Positions 1 to 5,905 of a DNA stretch of 6,890 bases are shown here, in pieces. The notes under the pieces were generated by a model that was given only the letters and a program-made list of their open reading frames with translations, searched no databases and was not told the DNA's origin. Numbering within the stretch: the first letter of the stretch is position 1; each line of letters starts with the position of its first letter. Source of the stretch: Bacillota bacterium (lineage in GTDB: Bacteria; Bacillota; Clostridia; Peptostreptococcales; Thermotaleaceae); contig JAMNXX010000190.1 of assembly GCA_023623095.1 (NCBI GenBank), forward strand, positions 1 to 6,890. Reading direction: 5' to 3'. The translations under genes were made by a program, and so were the position numbers.

Positions 1-927
1 GATATCATAAAATCCAATGATCTCATCTTTATAGTATTTTACTAAATTTCCGAGTAAATATTCCATGTTTTTTTTGGCTTTCTCTCTATCTTCCTCTGAA
101 ATACACTCAATTTCTAAAAATTTTGGTTTCAATACGATTTCTGCTGACAAGGAATCTTTCTCATACCATTTGAAATAAAGGGTTTCATTTTCCTCAAAAT
201 CCAACTTGAATTCTGAATGCTTCAGAAGAATTTCCCGTATCCTCTGAAAATCTTTTACAAAATAAACGCTCTGCCAAACATCATATTGTCCATCATCTTC
301 TTTTTCTTCTTCTACCAATCTCATAACAATTTCTATATGGTTCATCAACAATAAACTGTTTTGTTTTAAAAAATGATTCCAATTGCCATATCTTTCTTTA
401 TGCTTGTATTCTTCATATTTAGGAATTAAGCTTTTTTCAATCGCATTTTTGAAAAATCCAGGTATGATTCCTTTTACATCTGTCAATTGATCCTGTTCAT
501 TCAAATAAATTGATCTTGCAAGAATGAGATCTCCTATTTCCATTACATTTATTTCAGCGCTTTGTATTCTGATTTTGTCTTTTGTAAAGATATCCTGCAG
601 CAAAGCTTGTCCCGGATGAACTTCTTTTAATTCATATATGCTGAGATAAGAGGAGCATTTCTCCAGTGCAAACGCTCTCTGCTCCTGAGTTAATCTGTTT
701 TGATGAATATCTAAGTATTCTTTAAAAATCGTCTTTCCATTTTCTAATATGTAATCATAGATCAGCCAAGAATTAAAATCTGCATACATTTCCGCACTGC
801 CGACGATGTCGCTTTTTTCCCTGTAAAAATATTCTCTTGCTTTTTGGATCTCTTTTTCAAAACGAGGCTGCAGTGCAAATTCTAAAACTTTTTCTTCTAT
901 CTGATTTTCTAATTCTTTGATATTCAT
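1..927 (-). CDS. Hypothetical protein, 3' end outside the window
   Basis: The frame is open from an ATG at 927 to the window edge, giving 309 codons with no stop, so the C-terminus is missing. A good ribosome binding site (AAGGAG, about 10 bases upstream) supports this start. The protein has no signal peptide or membrane segment and looks cytoplasmic and mostly helical. The N-terminus is a charged helix (residues 1-40). It is followed by a motif-rich block, YADFNSWLIYDYILENGKT (48-66), and then SIYEL..VHPGQALLQDIF (96-114). I recall similar blocks in Firmicute and proteobacterial hypothetical proteins, some of which end in a zinc-binding SEC-C motif. No such motif is visible here, but the tail is cut off. 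The upstream minus-strand gene ends 72 bases away, so co-transcription is possible, although the inverted repeat between them may interfere. No biochemical function can be assigned. The gene itself is near certain; the family link is from memory only. Confidence 0.85.
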   Translation of the reverse strand, partial: MNIKELENQIEEKVLEFALQPRFEKEIQKAREYFYREKSDIVGSAEMYADFNSWLIYDYILENGKTIFKEYLDIHQNRLTQEQRAFALEKCSSYLSIYELKEVHPGQALLQDIFTKDKIRIQSAEINVMEIGDLILARSIYLNEQDQLTDVKGIIPGFFKNAIEKSLIPKYEEYKHKERYGNWNHFLKQNSLLLMNHIEIVMRLVEEEKEDDGQYDVWQSVYFVKDFQRIREILLKHSEFKLDFEENETLYFKWYEKDSLSAEIVLKPKFLEIECISEEDREKAKKNMEYLLGNLVKYYKDEIIGFYDI

Positions 928-966
928 ATCCTTTTCTCTCCTTGTGCTAAGATGTTGTTTTAATTG

Positions 967-1012
967 AAATACATTGTAAAACCGGACGCTAGCCCGATCT
1001 TACAATGTATTT
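967..1012. repeat. Perfect 13-bp inverted repeat with a 20-base centre
   Basis: The arms AAATACATTGTAA (967-979) and TTACAATGTATTT (1000-1012) are perfectly complementary. The centre can add a short CGG/CCG pairing around the palindrome GCTAGC (988-993). A run of T follows the right arm on the plus strand (1010-1016), which makes it look like an intrinsic terminator for plus-strand transcription, yet both flanking genes lie on the minus strand. On the minus strand the hairpin is preceded by an A run and not followed by a clear T run. The right arm overlaps the last codons and the stop (1000-1002) of the upstream minus-strand gene. It may act as an intergenic attenuating or RNA-stabilising hairpin, a protein-binding site, or the scar of a small element. 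Confidence 0.75.
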
Positions 1013-1590
1013 TTTTCTAATGTCAATATATAAGAAAGAGCAGGCGCTTCCTTGTAAAAATATTCCAATTGCATTTCTTCTCTCTGTTCCAATGGGTATA
1101 TGAGCCGGAAAAGCTGAACGAGATCGCTTCTATTTACAAGATCGAATTGAATATTTGAAAAATTTTTTATTAAAATAGAAGCCAATTCATTGTCAATGCC
1201 GAATACATCATAATCACTATCTTTAAATATTTCTCTTATTTTTTCATCAGGTTCCGCTTTAAAGTCCCTGAGCGCAACCTCATAGAGCGTTTCAAAATCT
1301 GAAGAGATGTTTGTTACAAAATCATTCCACTTTTCAATTCCTCTTACGTTCAGCTTTTTATTCGTTAAATAATTGTCTTCCATATACCTTAGCAAAATAA
1401 ATTTTGCACAGTGATTGAAACAAGATTTATATAAAAATAACTCAAACCACTTTTCGTCATCGATCTCTAAATTTAGCCGGCTGTCTATTTTAAATTTTTT
1501 CAATAATCCTCTGTTTTCATACTGATATTTAACAAAAAAACTTTCAATAAACTCTAATAGCCTATCATACATTTCTTTTGCCTTATCCAT
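1000..1590 (-). CDS. N-terminal domain of an N6-adenine DNA methyltransferase, catalytic domain absent
   Basis: This 196-residue protein resembles the helical N-terminal region of large Eco57I/type IIG-like and related N6-adenine methylases. Family-like segments occur in the right order: LEIDDEKWFELF (41-52), FNHCAKFILLRYMEDN (58-73), GIEKWNDFV (84-92), the stretch around IFKDSDYDVF (121-130), and RSDLVQLFRLIYPLEQR (154-170) followed by EYFYKEAPALSYIL (176-189). The last part mirrors the family segment usually reading like EFYTP..VVDYIL, just before the S-adenosylmethionine-binding fold. The protein stops seven residues later, so the SAM-binding motif and the NPPY-type catalytic motif are missing, and no enzyme activity is expected. 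The ATG at 1590 is preceded by a G-run (1601-1606 on the complement) about 10 bases away, a weak ribosome binding site. It is either a truncated remnant of a restriction-modification or phage-defence methylase or a retained stand-alone domain. The frame is intact, which favours recent truncation or selection. The family call comes from recalled sequence patterns. Confidence 0.7.
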   Translation of the reverse strand: MDKAKEMYDRLLEFIESFFVKYQYENRGLLKKFKIDSRLNLEIDDEKWFELFLYKSCFNHCAKFILLRYMEDNYLTNKKLNVRGIEKWNDFVTNISSDFETLYEVALRDFKAEPDEKIREIFKDSDYDVFGIDNELASILIKNFSNIQFDLVNRSDLVQLFRLIYPLEQREEMQLEYFYKEAPALSYILTLEKNTL

Positions 1591-1649
1591 TGTCTTTTAT
1601 CCCCCCAAAAATTTGTTGCAGCAATTCCTACTATATACTATTCAGCCTG

Positions 1650-1677
1650 TCTATATTTGTGTTTTAAATCTTTGCAA
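1650..1677 (-). promoter_or_regulatory. Candidate promoter for the methylase-fragment gene
   Basis: On the minus strand TTGCAA (1672-1677) and TATAGA (1650-1655) are separated by 16 bases and lie about 60 bases before the ATG at 1590. This fits a housekeeping sigma-A-like promoter only moderately, and AT-rich DNA gives such matches by chance. Confidence 0.3.
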
Positions 1678-1678
1678 A

Positions 1679-1707
1679 TTGTTTTCAGTAAAAAGATAGG
1701 GTAATAT
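1679..1707 (+). promoter_or_regulatory. Candidate sigma-A promoter for the membrane-anchored protein gene
   Basis: TTGTTT (1679-1684) and TAATAT (1702-1707) are spaced by exactly 17 bases on the plus strand. Transcription would begin near 1714 and give a leader of about 65 bases before the GTG start at 1779. Its -35 box is next to the -35 box of the minus-strand candidate (1672-1677), as expected for divergent genes. Evidence is pattern matching only. Confidence 0.45.
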
Positions 1708-1766
1708 AAGACAAAAATTTATCTGCTTTGGTCTTAAATCCATTCCCTATCCTCATATACTAAAAT

Positions 1767-1774
1767 GAGGTGAT
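1767..1774 (+). promoter_or_regulatory. Strong ribosome binding site that decides the start at 1779
   Basis: GAGGTGAT matches the complement of the 16S rRNA 3' end very closely. A GTG at 1770 lies inside this element and therefore cannot be its start codon. The GTG at 1779 follows after four T bases, a short but workable spacing, and is immediately followed by a lysine-rich stretch typical of a membrane-anchor N-terminus. Confidence 0.75.
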
Positions 1775-1778
1775 TTTT

Positions 1779-2633
1779 GTGAAAAAAAAGCTTTCTATTC
1801 GATATGGCTTGATCATCTTTATCTGTTCACTGCTCCTTTTATCTCCGTTTCTGATAAATAAAAAATACATATCGGCTTTTCAATTCCATATTCATTCTTC
1901 CAAAAAAATTTCTCAAAAAATATTGCAGGATTACTACAGCAGCAACCCTTCCGTACAAAAAGATGCCGCTCGATTCATCATCGAATGTACTTTAGAAAAT
2001 CTAAATTATCATCATTGGCAAGAGTATATCGAGTATATTGATCTATCGTTATATCAGGCCCATGTATTGCCCAATAGTGGGGGGGAGCTCATCGCTGTTT
2101 TAAATTTATCGAAAGATCTGGCTGCCATCGGCATCTATACGCTTCAAAACGATACGTACATCTTTTCACATAAAATAGAAGAATTGTTGCCCGTTCAAAA
2201 TCTTGAATTTATTTCTGTTCCTCATCAAGATTACCAGTTTATTATTTCTGAACAGCGATTAGATGAACGATTGGGAGCTCTTTTTGAAGAGCGTTATTTA
2301 GAAATTTTCGTGTATCAAAATGATAGCTTTCAATCCATATGGAAAAAAATAAAATATCTAAATGAAATCTACAATGCACAATGGATGGATCCAAGTGAAT
2401 CATCAGAAAAATGGTTTCAAACAATTGAAGATAACCAAATTGAATTTATAAAAAATGAAACGATTAAAATTTCCGTATCGATTCATAAACAAAAACGAGA
2501 AGCTTTAAAAAAATCGATTCCCCTTCCTAAAGATTTCAAAGATGTATTGGATATCCGTACAGAAGAAATATTTTATTGGAATCCGGATTATCAGCAGTTT
2601 ATTATTCAAAAAAAGACTCCCTATTCTTCTTAA
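1779..2633 (+). CDS. Membrane-anchored protein of unknown function
   Basis: The product is 284 residues from a GTG at 1779, chosen because the in-frame GTG at 1770 is buried in the Shine-Dalgarno sequence. The N-terminus is basic (KKK, then R8), followed by a hydrophobic segment at about residues 9-26 (YGLIIFICSLLLLSPFLI) without a clear signal peptidase site. It is therefore probably a signal anchor with the remainder outside the cell. The exposed part has no recognised catalytic motif. A central stretch (about 103-145, GGELIAVLNLSKDLAAIGIY ... YIFSHKIEELLPVQNLEFI) has the alternating pattern of beta strands, and similar stretches occur in Clostridia envelope proteins of unknown role as far as I recall. 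The C-terminal third (about 190-284) is rich in charged and aromatic residues. The gene stands alone: it diverges from the methylase-fragment gene and converges on the SLH-protein gene. No function is proposed. Confidence 0.88.
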   Translation: MKKKLSIRYGLIIFICSLLLLSPFLINKKYISAFQFHIHSSKKISQKILQDYYSSNPSVQKDAARFIIECTLENLNYHHWQEYIEYIDLSLYQAHVLPNSGGELIAVLNLSKDLAAIGIYTLQNDTYIFSHKIEELLPVQNLEFISVPHQDYQFIISEQRLDERLGALFEERYLEIFVYQNDSFQSIWKKIKYLNEIYNAQWMDPSESSEKWFQTIEDNQIEFIKNETIKISVSIHKQKREALKKSIPLPKDFKDVLDIRTEEIFYWNPDYQQFIIQKKTPYSS

Positions 2634-2656
2634 AAACGCTTTCCTAAAGAAATTGA

Positions 2657-2696
2657 AGTGCACCCCTAAAGTTAGATAGAACTTTTGAGGTGCACT
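2657..2696. terminator. Long hairpin, probable bidirectional terminator between convergent genes
   Basis: AGTGCACC...AAAGTT (2657-2673) pairs with AACTTT...GGTGCACT (2680-2696) over 17 positions with two mismatches (C2665/A2688, T2667/T2686) around a 6-base loop AGATAG. It starts 23 bases after the stop of the plus-strand gene and ends 27 bases after the stop of the minus-strand gene, the right place to end both transcripts. T-rich tails are short on both sides (GCTTTATT on plus, AATTTCTTT on minus), so termination strength is uncertain. The arm TGCACCCCTAAAGTTAGA resembles the terminal repeats of IS150-subgroup IS3 elements as I recall them. No transposase is nearby. Confidence 0.7.
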
Positions 2697-2723
2697 GCTT
2701 TATTGCAGAACTTTTAAAAGTGC

Positions 2724-4100
2724 TTACTCTGATGTCATGCTATTGAAAAGATCGGATACGGTTTGGGTATCCTGCGGATCGATTTGCGGAAAATCAACTT
2801 CTTCGCCAAAGTCATAGTAAATATATTCTCCTTGCATCTCCGTTTGAACAGTTGTTCCTTCCGCTTCTATGCTCGTGTTCTGGTTCATTTGCATTTTGTG
2901 ATATTGTTTTGTTTGTTTATCAATATAATATTTATATTTTGCCTCGATATCTATTTTTTGGATCATATCCGTGATGGCTTTCTTTACCTCTTGCATATCT
3001 ACCGGAATTTCAGCATCTTTCGCTTTTGATTGCACGATAGATTCTAAATATCCACTCATTTTTTCCAATAATTCTTTATAGATCTCCTTAAATGTATGAT
3101 AGTCCAAATCAATATTTAACACATAATAATCTTTATCTTCCAACGTGACGTCAGCATCATACGATGCATACATTCCAAACAGCTCCATTTGCTCTTGCGA
3201 TAGAAGTCCGTTTGTTGCGTTTTGATTTCCCATTAATTTTTCTATCTCTTGCATGAATGGGTTGGTGTCCACCTTCAACCACTTATCTTCTTTTCCGGCT
3301 TTCACATACATAATCCCATCATCCAAAAATACTTCCGATTCTTCTTTCTGATCTTCTAGTTCCTGCAAATCTTCTCCCACAGCAGTCGCAACGGATTTGA
3401 CATAGACTTTTTGTGGTTTTGCAAAGACACCTTCTTGAGCGATCTCCATATGTACTGACTCCCCAAGGACGCTTGTATTCATTTCCATTTTCCCTTTAAA
3501 TTTGTAATAATAAAACGCATTCAAGTTTTGATCGGCTTTTTGCAGCTTTTCATATGCAGTAAGTCCTTCTCGAAGGAAAATTCTCTTTGCCGCCTGCAGC
3601 ATTTGATCGGCCTCGTCTTTTGTTACTTTGTTAAGGGGATTTAATATGCCTTCTTTCCCGGAAATCAACCCTTTTTTTACGGCATATACCATATATGGTC
3701 TTGCCCAGTTTGAGATGGAATCATTATCTTGAAAAGACAATACTGCATCAGCCGTTTCACTACCGATTCGATTTTCGATCCCTTTCTCACCTAATGCATT
3801 CACTACAACCGCTATTGCCTCTTCTTTTGTGATAGGCTTCTGCGGATAGAAATAGTTTTGATATCCGGAAATAATTTTGTTTCGATAAGCAGCCTCTACA
3901 TATGCTGCATCCGCCTCACCTGCAATGTCTTTAAAGGGAAAAGTCACTTCAGAAATTGGCTGTATTCCGCAAACTTCCAATACTTGTTTTGTAAAATCCA
4001 AGCGGTTGAGCACATCTCCGTTTTCTTGTGCAACAGCAATGCTTGTAAATGCAAATAAGAAAACAATTACCAGACATAAAGCACTTTTTGTTTTTCTCAC
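2724..4100 (-). CDS. Secreted SLH-domain protein with a C-terminal DUF6612-like domain
   Basis: This 458-residue protein should be exported and held at the cell wall. Residues 1-24 form a signal peptide (RKTK, hydrophobic core, AVA|QE cleavage). SLH motifs follow, which in known proteins bind pyruvylated secondary cell-wall polymer. A partial first motif covers about 30-48. A full one spans 54-104 (FKDI...AAYRNKIISGY...FYPQKPITKEEAI) and another 123-168 (FQDNDSISNWARPYMVYAVKKGLISG...VTKDEAD). Residues about 180-458 are a beta-rich, acidic region with the pattern AYEKLQKADQNLNAFYYYKF...KMEM and then VFLDDGIMYVKAGKEDKWLKV. This resembles the DUF6612/lipoprotein fold of Firmicutes, whose ligand is not established. 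The start is a GTG with AAAGGGAG seven bases upstream. A plausible promoter lies at 4142-4170, and the gene appears monocistronic with its terminator at 2657-2696. Having two to three SLH motifs is enough for wall attachment in some families. The SLH call is firm; the C-terminal family name is less sure. Confidence 0.9.
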   Translation of the reverse strand: MRKTKSALCLVIVFLFAFTSIAVAQENGDVLNRLDFTKQVLEVCGIQPISEVTFPFKDIAGEADAAYVEAAYRNKIISGYQNYFYPQKPITKEEAIAVVVNALGEKGIENRIGSETADAVLSFQDNDSISNWARPYMVYAVKKGLISGKEGILNPLNKVTKDEADQMLQAAKRIFLREGLTAYEKLQKADQNLNAFYYYKFKGKMEMNTSVLGESVHMEIAQEGVFAKPQKVYVKSVATAVGEDLQELEDQKEESEVFLDDGIMYVKAGKEDKWLKVDTNPFMQEIEKLMGNQNATNGLLSQEQMELFGMYASYDADVTLEDKDYYVLNIDLDYHTFKEIYKELLEKMSGYLESIVQSKAKDAEIPVDMQEVKKAITDMIQKIDIEAKYKYYIDKQTKQYHKMQMNQNTSIEAEGTTVQTEMQGEYIYYDFGEEVDFPQIDPQDTQTVSDLFNSMTSE

Positions 4101-4141
4101 TTTTTTACTCCCTTTCCTGTTATAGTTTTTAATTTTATTAT

Positions 4142-4170
4142 AGTATATAAAATTTTTACCTGAGAATCAA
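4142..4170 (-). promoter_or_regulatory. Candidate sigma-A promoter for the SLH-protein gene
   Basis: On the minus strand TTGATT (4165-4170) and TATACT (4142-4147) are 17 bases apart. Transcription would start near 4135, giving a leader of about 35 bases before the GTG at 4100. Both boxes differ from the consensus by one or two bases, so this is among the better promoter matches in the window. Confidence 0.5.
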
Positions 4171-4451
4171 ATCCTAAATGTGTTTAGATCGTATCAAATT
4201 TAAACTGTTCATCGTCTAAAACGCGGATAAAGAAAGTCTGGTTAATGCATGTACTCAACGCTTGCTCTCTTTTCTTCTAAAAAAGCATTCACAATATATG
4301 GCTTTGATACTGCCCCTCAAACTGCTCAAGCCAGATTTTTTTAATTTCTCTAATTTTTCAGCCATGTTTTCAGCAGTTCAACCGTTCTCAACATCGGGTT
4401 TTGGACTTCATGATGAAGAGTCTATTCGTTTCGCCCCAAATTTTTATAAAA
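4171..4451 (-). other. Gene-free stretch with possible decayed reading frames
   Basis: No intact gene is visible between the promoter of the SLH gene and the end of the ATPase gene. On the minus strand several short, overlapping readings have protein-like composition. One is HHEVQNPMLRTVELLKTWLKN ending near 4350. Another is WLEQFEGQYQSHIL, followed after a stop by VNAFLEEKRASVEYMH in a shifted frame. A third, QALSTCINQTFFIRVLDDEQ, leads to a stop at 4184-4186. They could be pieces of one degraded gene separated by frameshifts, or chance. I do not recognise a family. No promoter, RNA gene or convincing minus-strand terminator for the ATPase gene is seen here. Confidence 0.25.
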
Positions 4452-5531
4452 TCACATCATTATTTCAGCAATAATTTTTTTTCTTAATTCTTCAATTTTT
4501 TCAAAATCCATATTGTCTGCATAAAAACCTTCTAGAACACCATGCTTTTCTTTTGCTTTTCTGATATTTGCCAATCCTTTCTCTACAATTTCCTTAAATA
4601 AATGTTGATCCTCGGCCAACCTTTCCCTGTATCTTTCGAGAATCGAGTGCTCCATAAAATCCTCAAAATCAATTGTTTTCATATTTTTTTCTTTGTATTT
4701 TTCACTCGTCGTTATTGCAATATCTGCATTCGGAATAATGAGCGTCTCTATATTCCTCGGAACGAGGGGCTCATGGTAAGCTTCTACAGACAGTCCCTTC
4801 CTAATGGCTTCATCAGCAATCTGCTGAAGCAGCGAAGATACCCCTTTAACATACGCACCATTTATATAAATCACGTTTTGAAAAGGGCCAATGATCGTAT
4901 CATAGTAATCGACATGCCCATCAGGAGTATAGGCACTTCCAAATAAATGTCGAATCCTCCCTTTTTCTTCAGAATAAGGTATGCTTCCCAAAAATTCATC
5001 TATCAGATTCCCGATTGCCTGATTGAATTTGCCCAAATGACACGCTTCTTCATAGATATCTTCCATATCATCTCTTATACATTTTGCTGCAGCCAAGAAA
5101 CGATATGCCCGCTGAAAGGATTTTTTTTTCTCAAGCGTAACCGCTAAAATTTCGTCCTTGTGAATGCGGATATTTTCTTCATTTAAAAATTCATCAAAGT
5201 GCAGGATTTTATCGATGACTGCCGGATATTTGGGATCCACGATGTGAGGAGCCGTTCCATCAATAATCGCAATTTTCAAATCCGGTATCGCTATCCCATC
5301 TAGTGATTGGCTATCGGATGAACAATGATGGAATTCGACATCATATCCTTTTTCAAGCATTTCCTTTCCTATTTTTTTTATGAAAGAAGATTTTCCTACT
5401 CCCGGACCACCTTTAATGATAAAAAACTTTTTTGCCTCTCCATCAATAATATAATCGTAATAGGAATAAAATCCTTCTGATGTATTATTTCCAGGGAAAA
5501 CTCGCTTGATCATCCCTTTTTTGACCATCAT
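4452..5531 (-). CDS. PRK06851-like ATP-binding protein with duplicated P-loop domain
   Basis: This 359-residue cytoplasmic protein matches in length and pattern the PRK06851-type ATPases, a family of unknown role that I associate with Firmicutes. The first half carries a clear Walker A motif, GGPGVGKSS (41-49), then KGYDVEFHHCSSD (61-73) and a Walker-B-like LKIAIIDGTAPH (85-96). The second half repeats this layout. NVIYINGAYVKGVSSLL (219-235) aligns with the first P-loop, and KGLSVEAYHE (245-254) and LIIPNADIAITTS (264-276) align with the parts after it. In the second copy the P-loop lysine is valine (V231), so only the first site should bind and hydrolyse ATP normally. A charged helical segment (about 113-180) joins the halves, and a helical tail ends the protein. 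The ATG at 5531 has GGAG six bases upstream; a second ATG follows directly and could also be used. No partner gene is adjacent. The substrate is unknown. Confidence 0.88.
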   Translation of the reverse strand: MMVKKGMIKRVFPGNNTSEGFYSYYDYIIDGEAKKFFIIKGGPGVGKSSFIKKIGKEMLEKGYDVEFHHCSSDSQSLDGIAIPDLKIAIIDGTAPHIVDPKYPAVIDKILHFDEFLNEENIRIHKDEILAVTLEKKKSFQRAYRFLAAAKCIRDDMEDIYEEACHLGKFNQAIGNLIDEFLGSIPYSEEKGRIRHLFGSAYTPDGHVDYYDTIIGPFQNVIYINGAYVKGVSSLLQQIADEAIRKGLSVEAYHEPLVPRNIETLIIPNADIAITTSEKYKEKNMKTIDFEDFMEHSILERYRERLAEDQHLFKEIVEKGLANIRKAKEKHGVLEGFYADNMDFEKIEELRKKIIAEIMM

Positions 5532-5573
5532 TTACTACTCCTCTCTTTGATGTTTTTCCGTTTTGCACCCCAT

Positions 5574-5582
5574 ATTATCCCA
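5574..5582 (-). promoter_or_regulatory. Candidate extended -10 promoter for the ATPase gene
   Basis: TGGGATAAT on the minus strand fits an extended -10 element (TG, one base, then a near-consensus hexamer GATAAT at 5574-5579). No good -35 box is present at 16-18 bases upstream. The start of transcription would lie near 5567, giving a leader of about 35 bases. Confidence 0.3.
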
Positions 5583-5797
5583 TACTATTATTTTATTTCT
5601 TATCCTTTCGTTTTGTGTTTATTTTTACATTCTTCCTATTTTCTATATTCCCATATTGTGAAATAATGCAAATTTTTATACGGTATTGTTTTTCTATCCT
5701 GTGGTCATAATAATTTTAATCATAACTTTATAAAAATAGTGCGCTTATTTTTAAGCTTATTCAGGATATTTTATTATCTTTCGCAATCTAAAAATGG
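5583..5797. other. AT-rich intergenic stretch, no gene seen
   Basis: This is the core of the divergent region between the ATPase and lipoprotein genes. It is very AT-rich, has no reading frame with a ribosome binding site and no clear RNA gene. A weak plus-strand promoter-like pair is TTGTTT (5686-5691) and TAATAA (5708-5713) with a 16-base spacer. If used it would give the lipoprotein gene a leader of about 190 bases containing the 5798-5820 palindrome as an RNA hairpin. Confidence 0.4.
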
Positions 5798-5820
5798 CTT
5801 TATCAATCGGGTTGATAAAG
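5798..5820. repeat. Perfect 9-bp palindrome with a 5-base centre, possible operator or leader hairpin
   Basis: CTTTATCAA (5798-5806) and TTGATAAAG (5812-5820) are exact reverse complements around TCGGG. The dyad is 86 bases before the lipoprotein start and no T run follows, so it is not a classical terminator. The size and symmetry fit a binding site for a dimeric helix-turn-helix repressor. If transcription starts farther upstream, it could instead be a hairpin in the leader. Confidence 0.55.
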
Positions 5821-5842
5821 ATACACATAAAACAGCTGAAAA

Positions 5843-5871
5843 TTGATCATGATGATTCTTTTTTTCATATA
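5843..5871 (+). promoter_or_regulatory. Candidate promoter for the lipoprotein gene
   Basis: TTGATC (5843-5848) and CATATA (5866-5871) are 17 bases apart on the plus strand; an alternative -10, TATATA (5868-5873), gives a 19-base spacer. Transcription would start near 5878, leaving a leader of about 28 bases before the ATG. The palindrome at 5798-5820 would lie just upstream of the -35 box. The match is weak, and a sporulation sigma factor cannot be excluded. Confidence 0.3.
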
Positions 5872-5905
5872 TAAGAAAAACAACTGTACCGATGGGAGTG
5901 TTAAT

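Noticed and set aside
1..1590. A defence island built around the methylase-like gene
   Set aside because: There is no restriction subunit, helicase, nuclease or other defence gene next to it, and the neighbour at 1-927 shows no defence-related motif.
1770..1778. GTG at 1770 as the start of the membrane-anchored protein
   Set aside because: It lies within the GAGGTGAT ribosome binding site and has no site of its own upstream; the GTG at 1779 fits better.
4300..4342. Plus-strand hairpin (GGCTTTGA ... TCAAGCC) followed by a run of T, shaped like a terminator
   Set aside because: No plus-strand gene lies upstream, the stem has a bulge and a long loop, and AT-rich DNA makes T runs common.
4262..4474. 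Plus-strand 70-codon frame in the gene-free stretch
   Set aside because: No ribosome binding site or promoter, it runs into the ATPase gene on the opposite strand, and its Phe/Ser-rich composition looks like non-coding AT-rich DNA.
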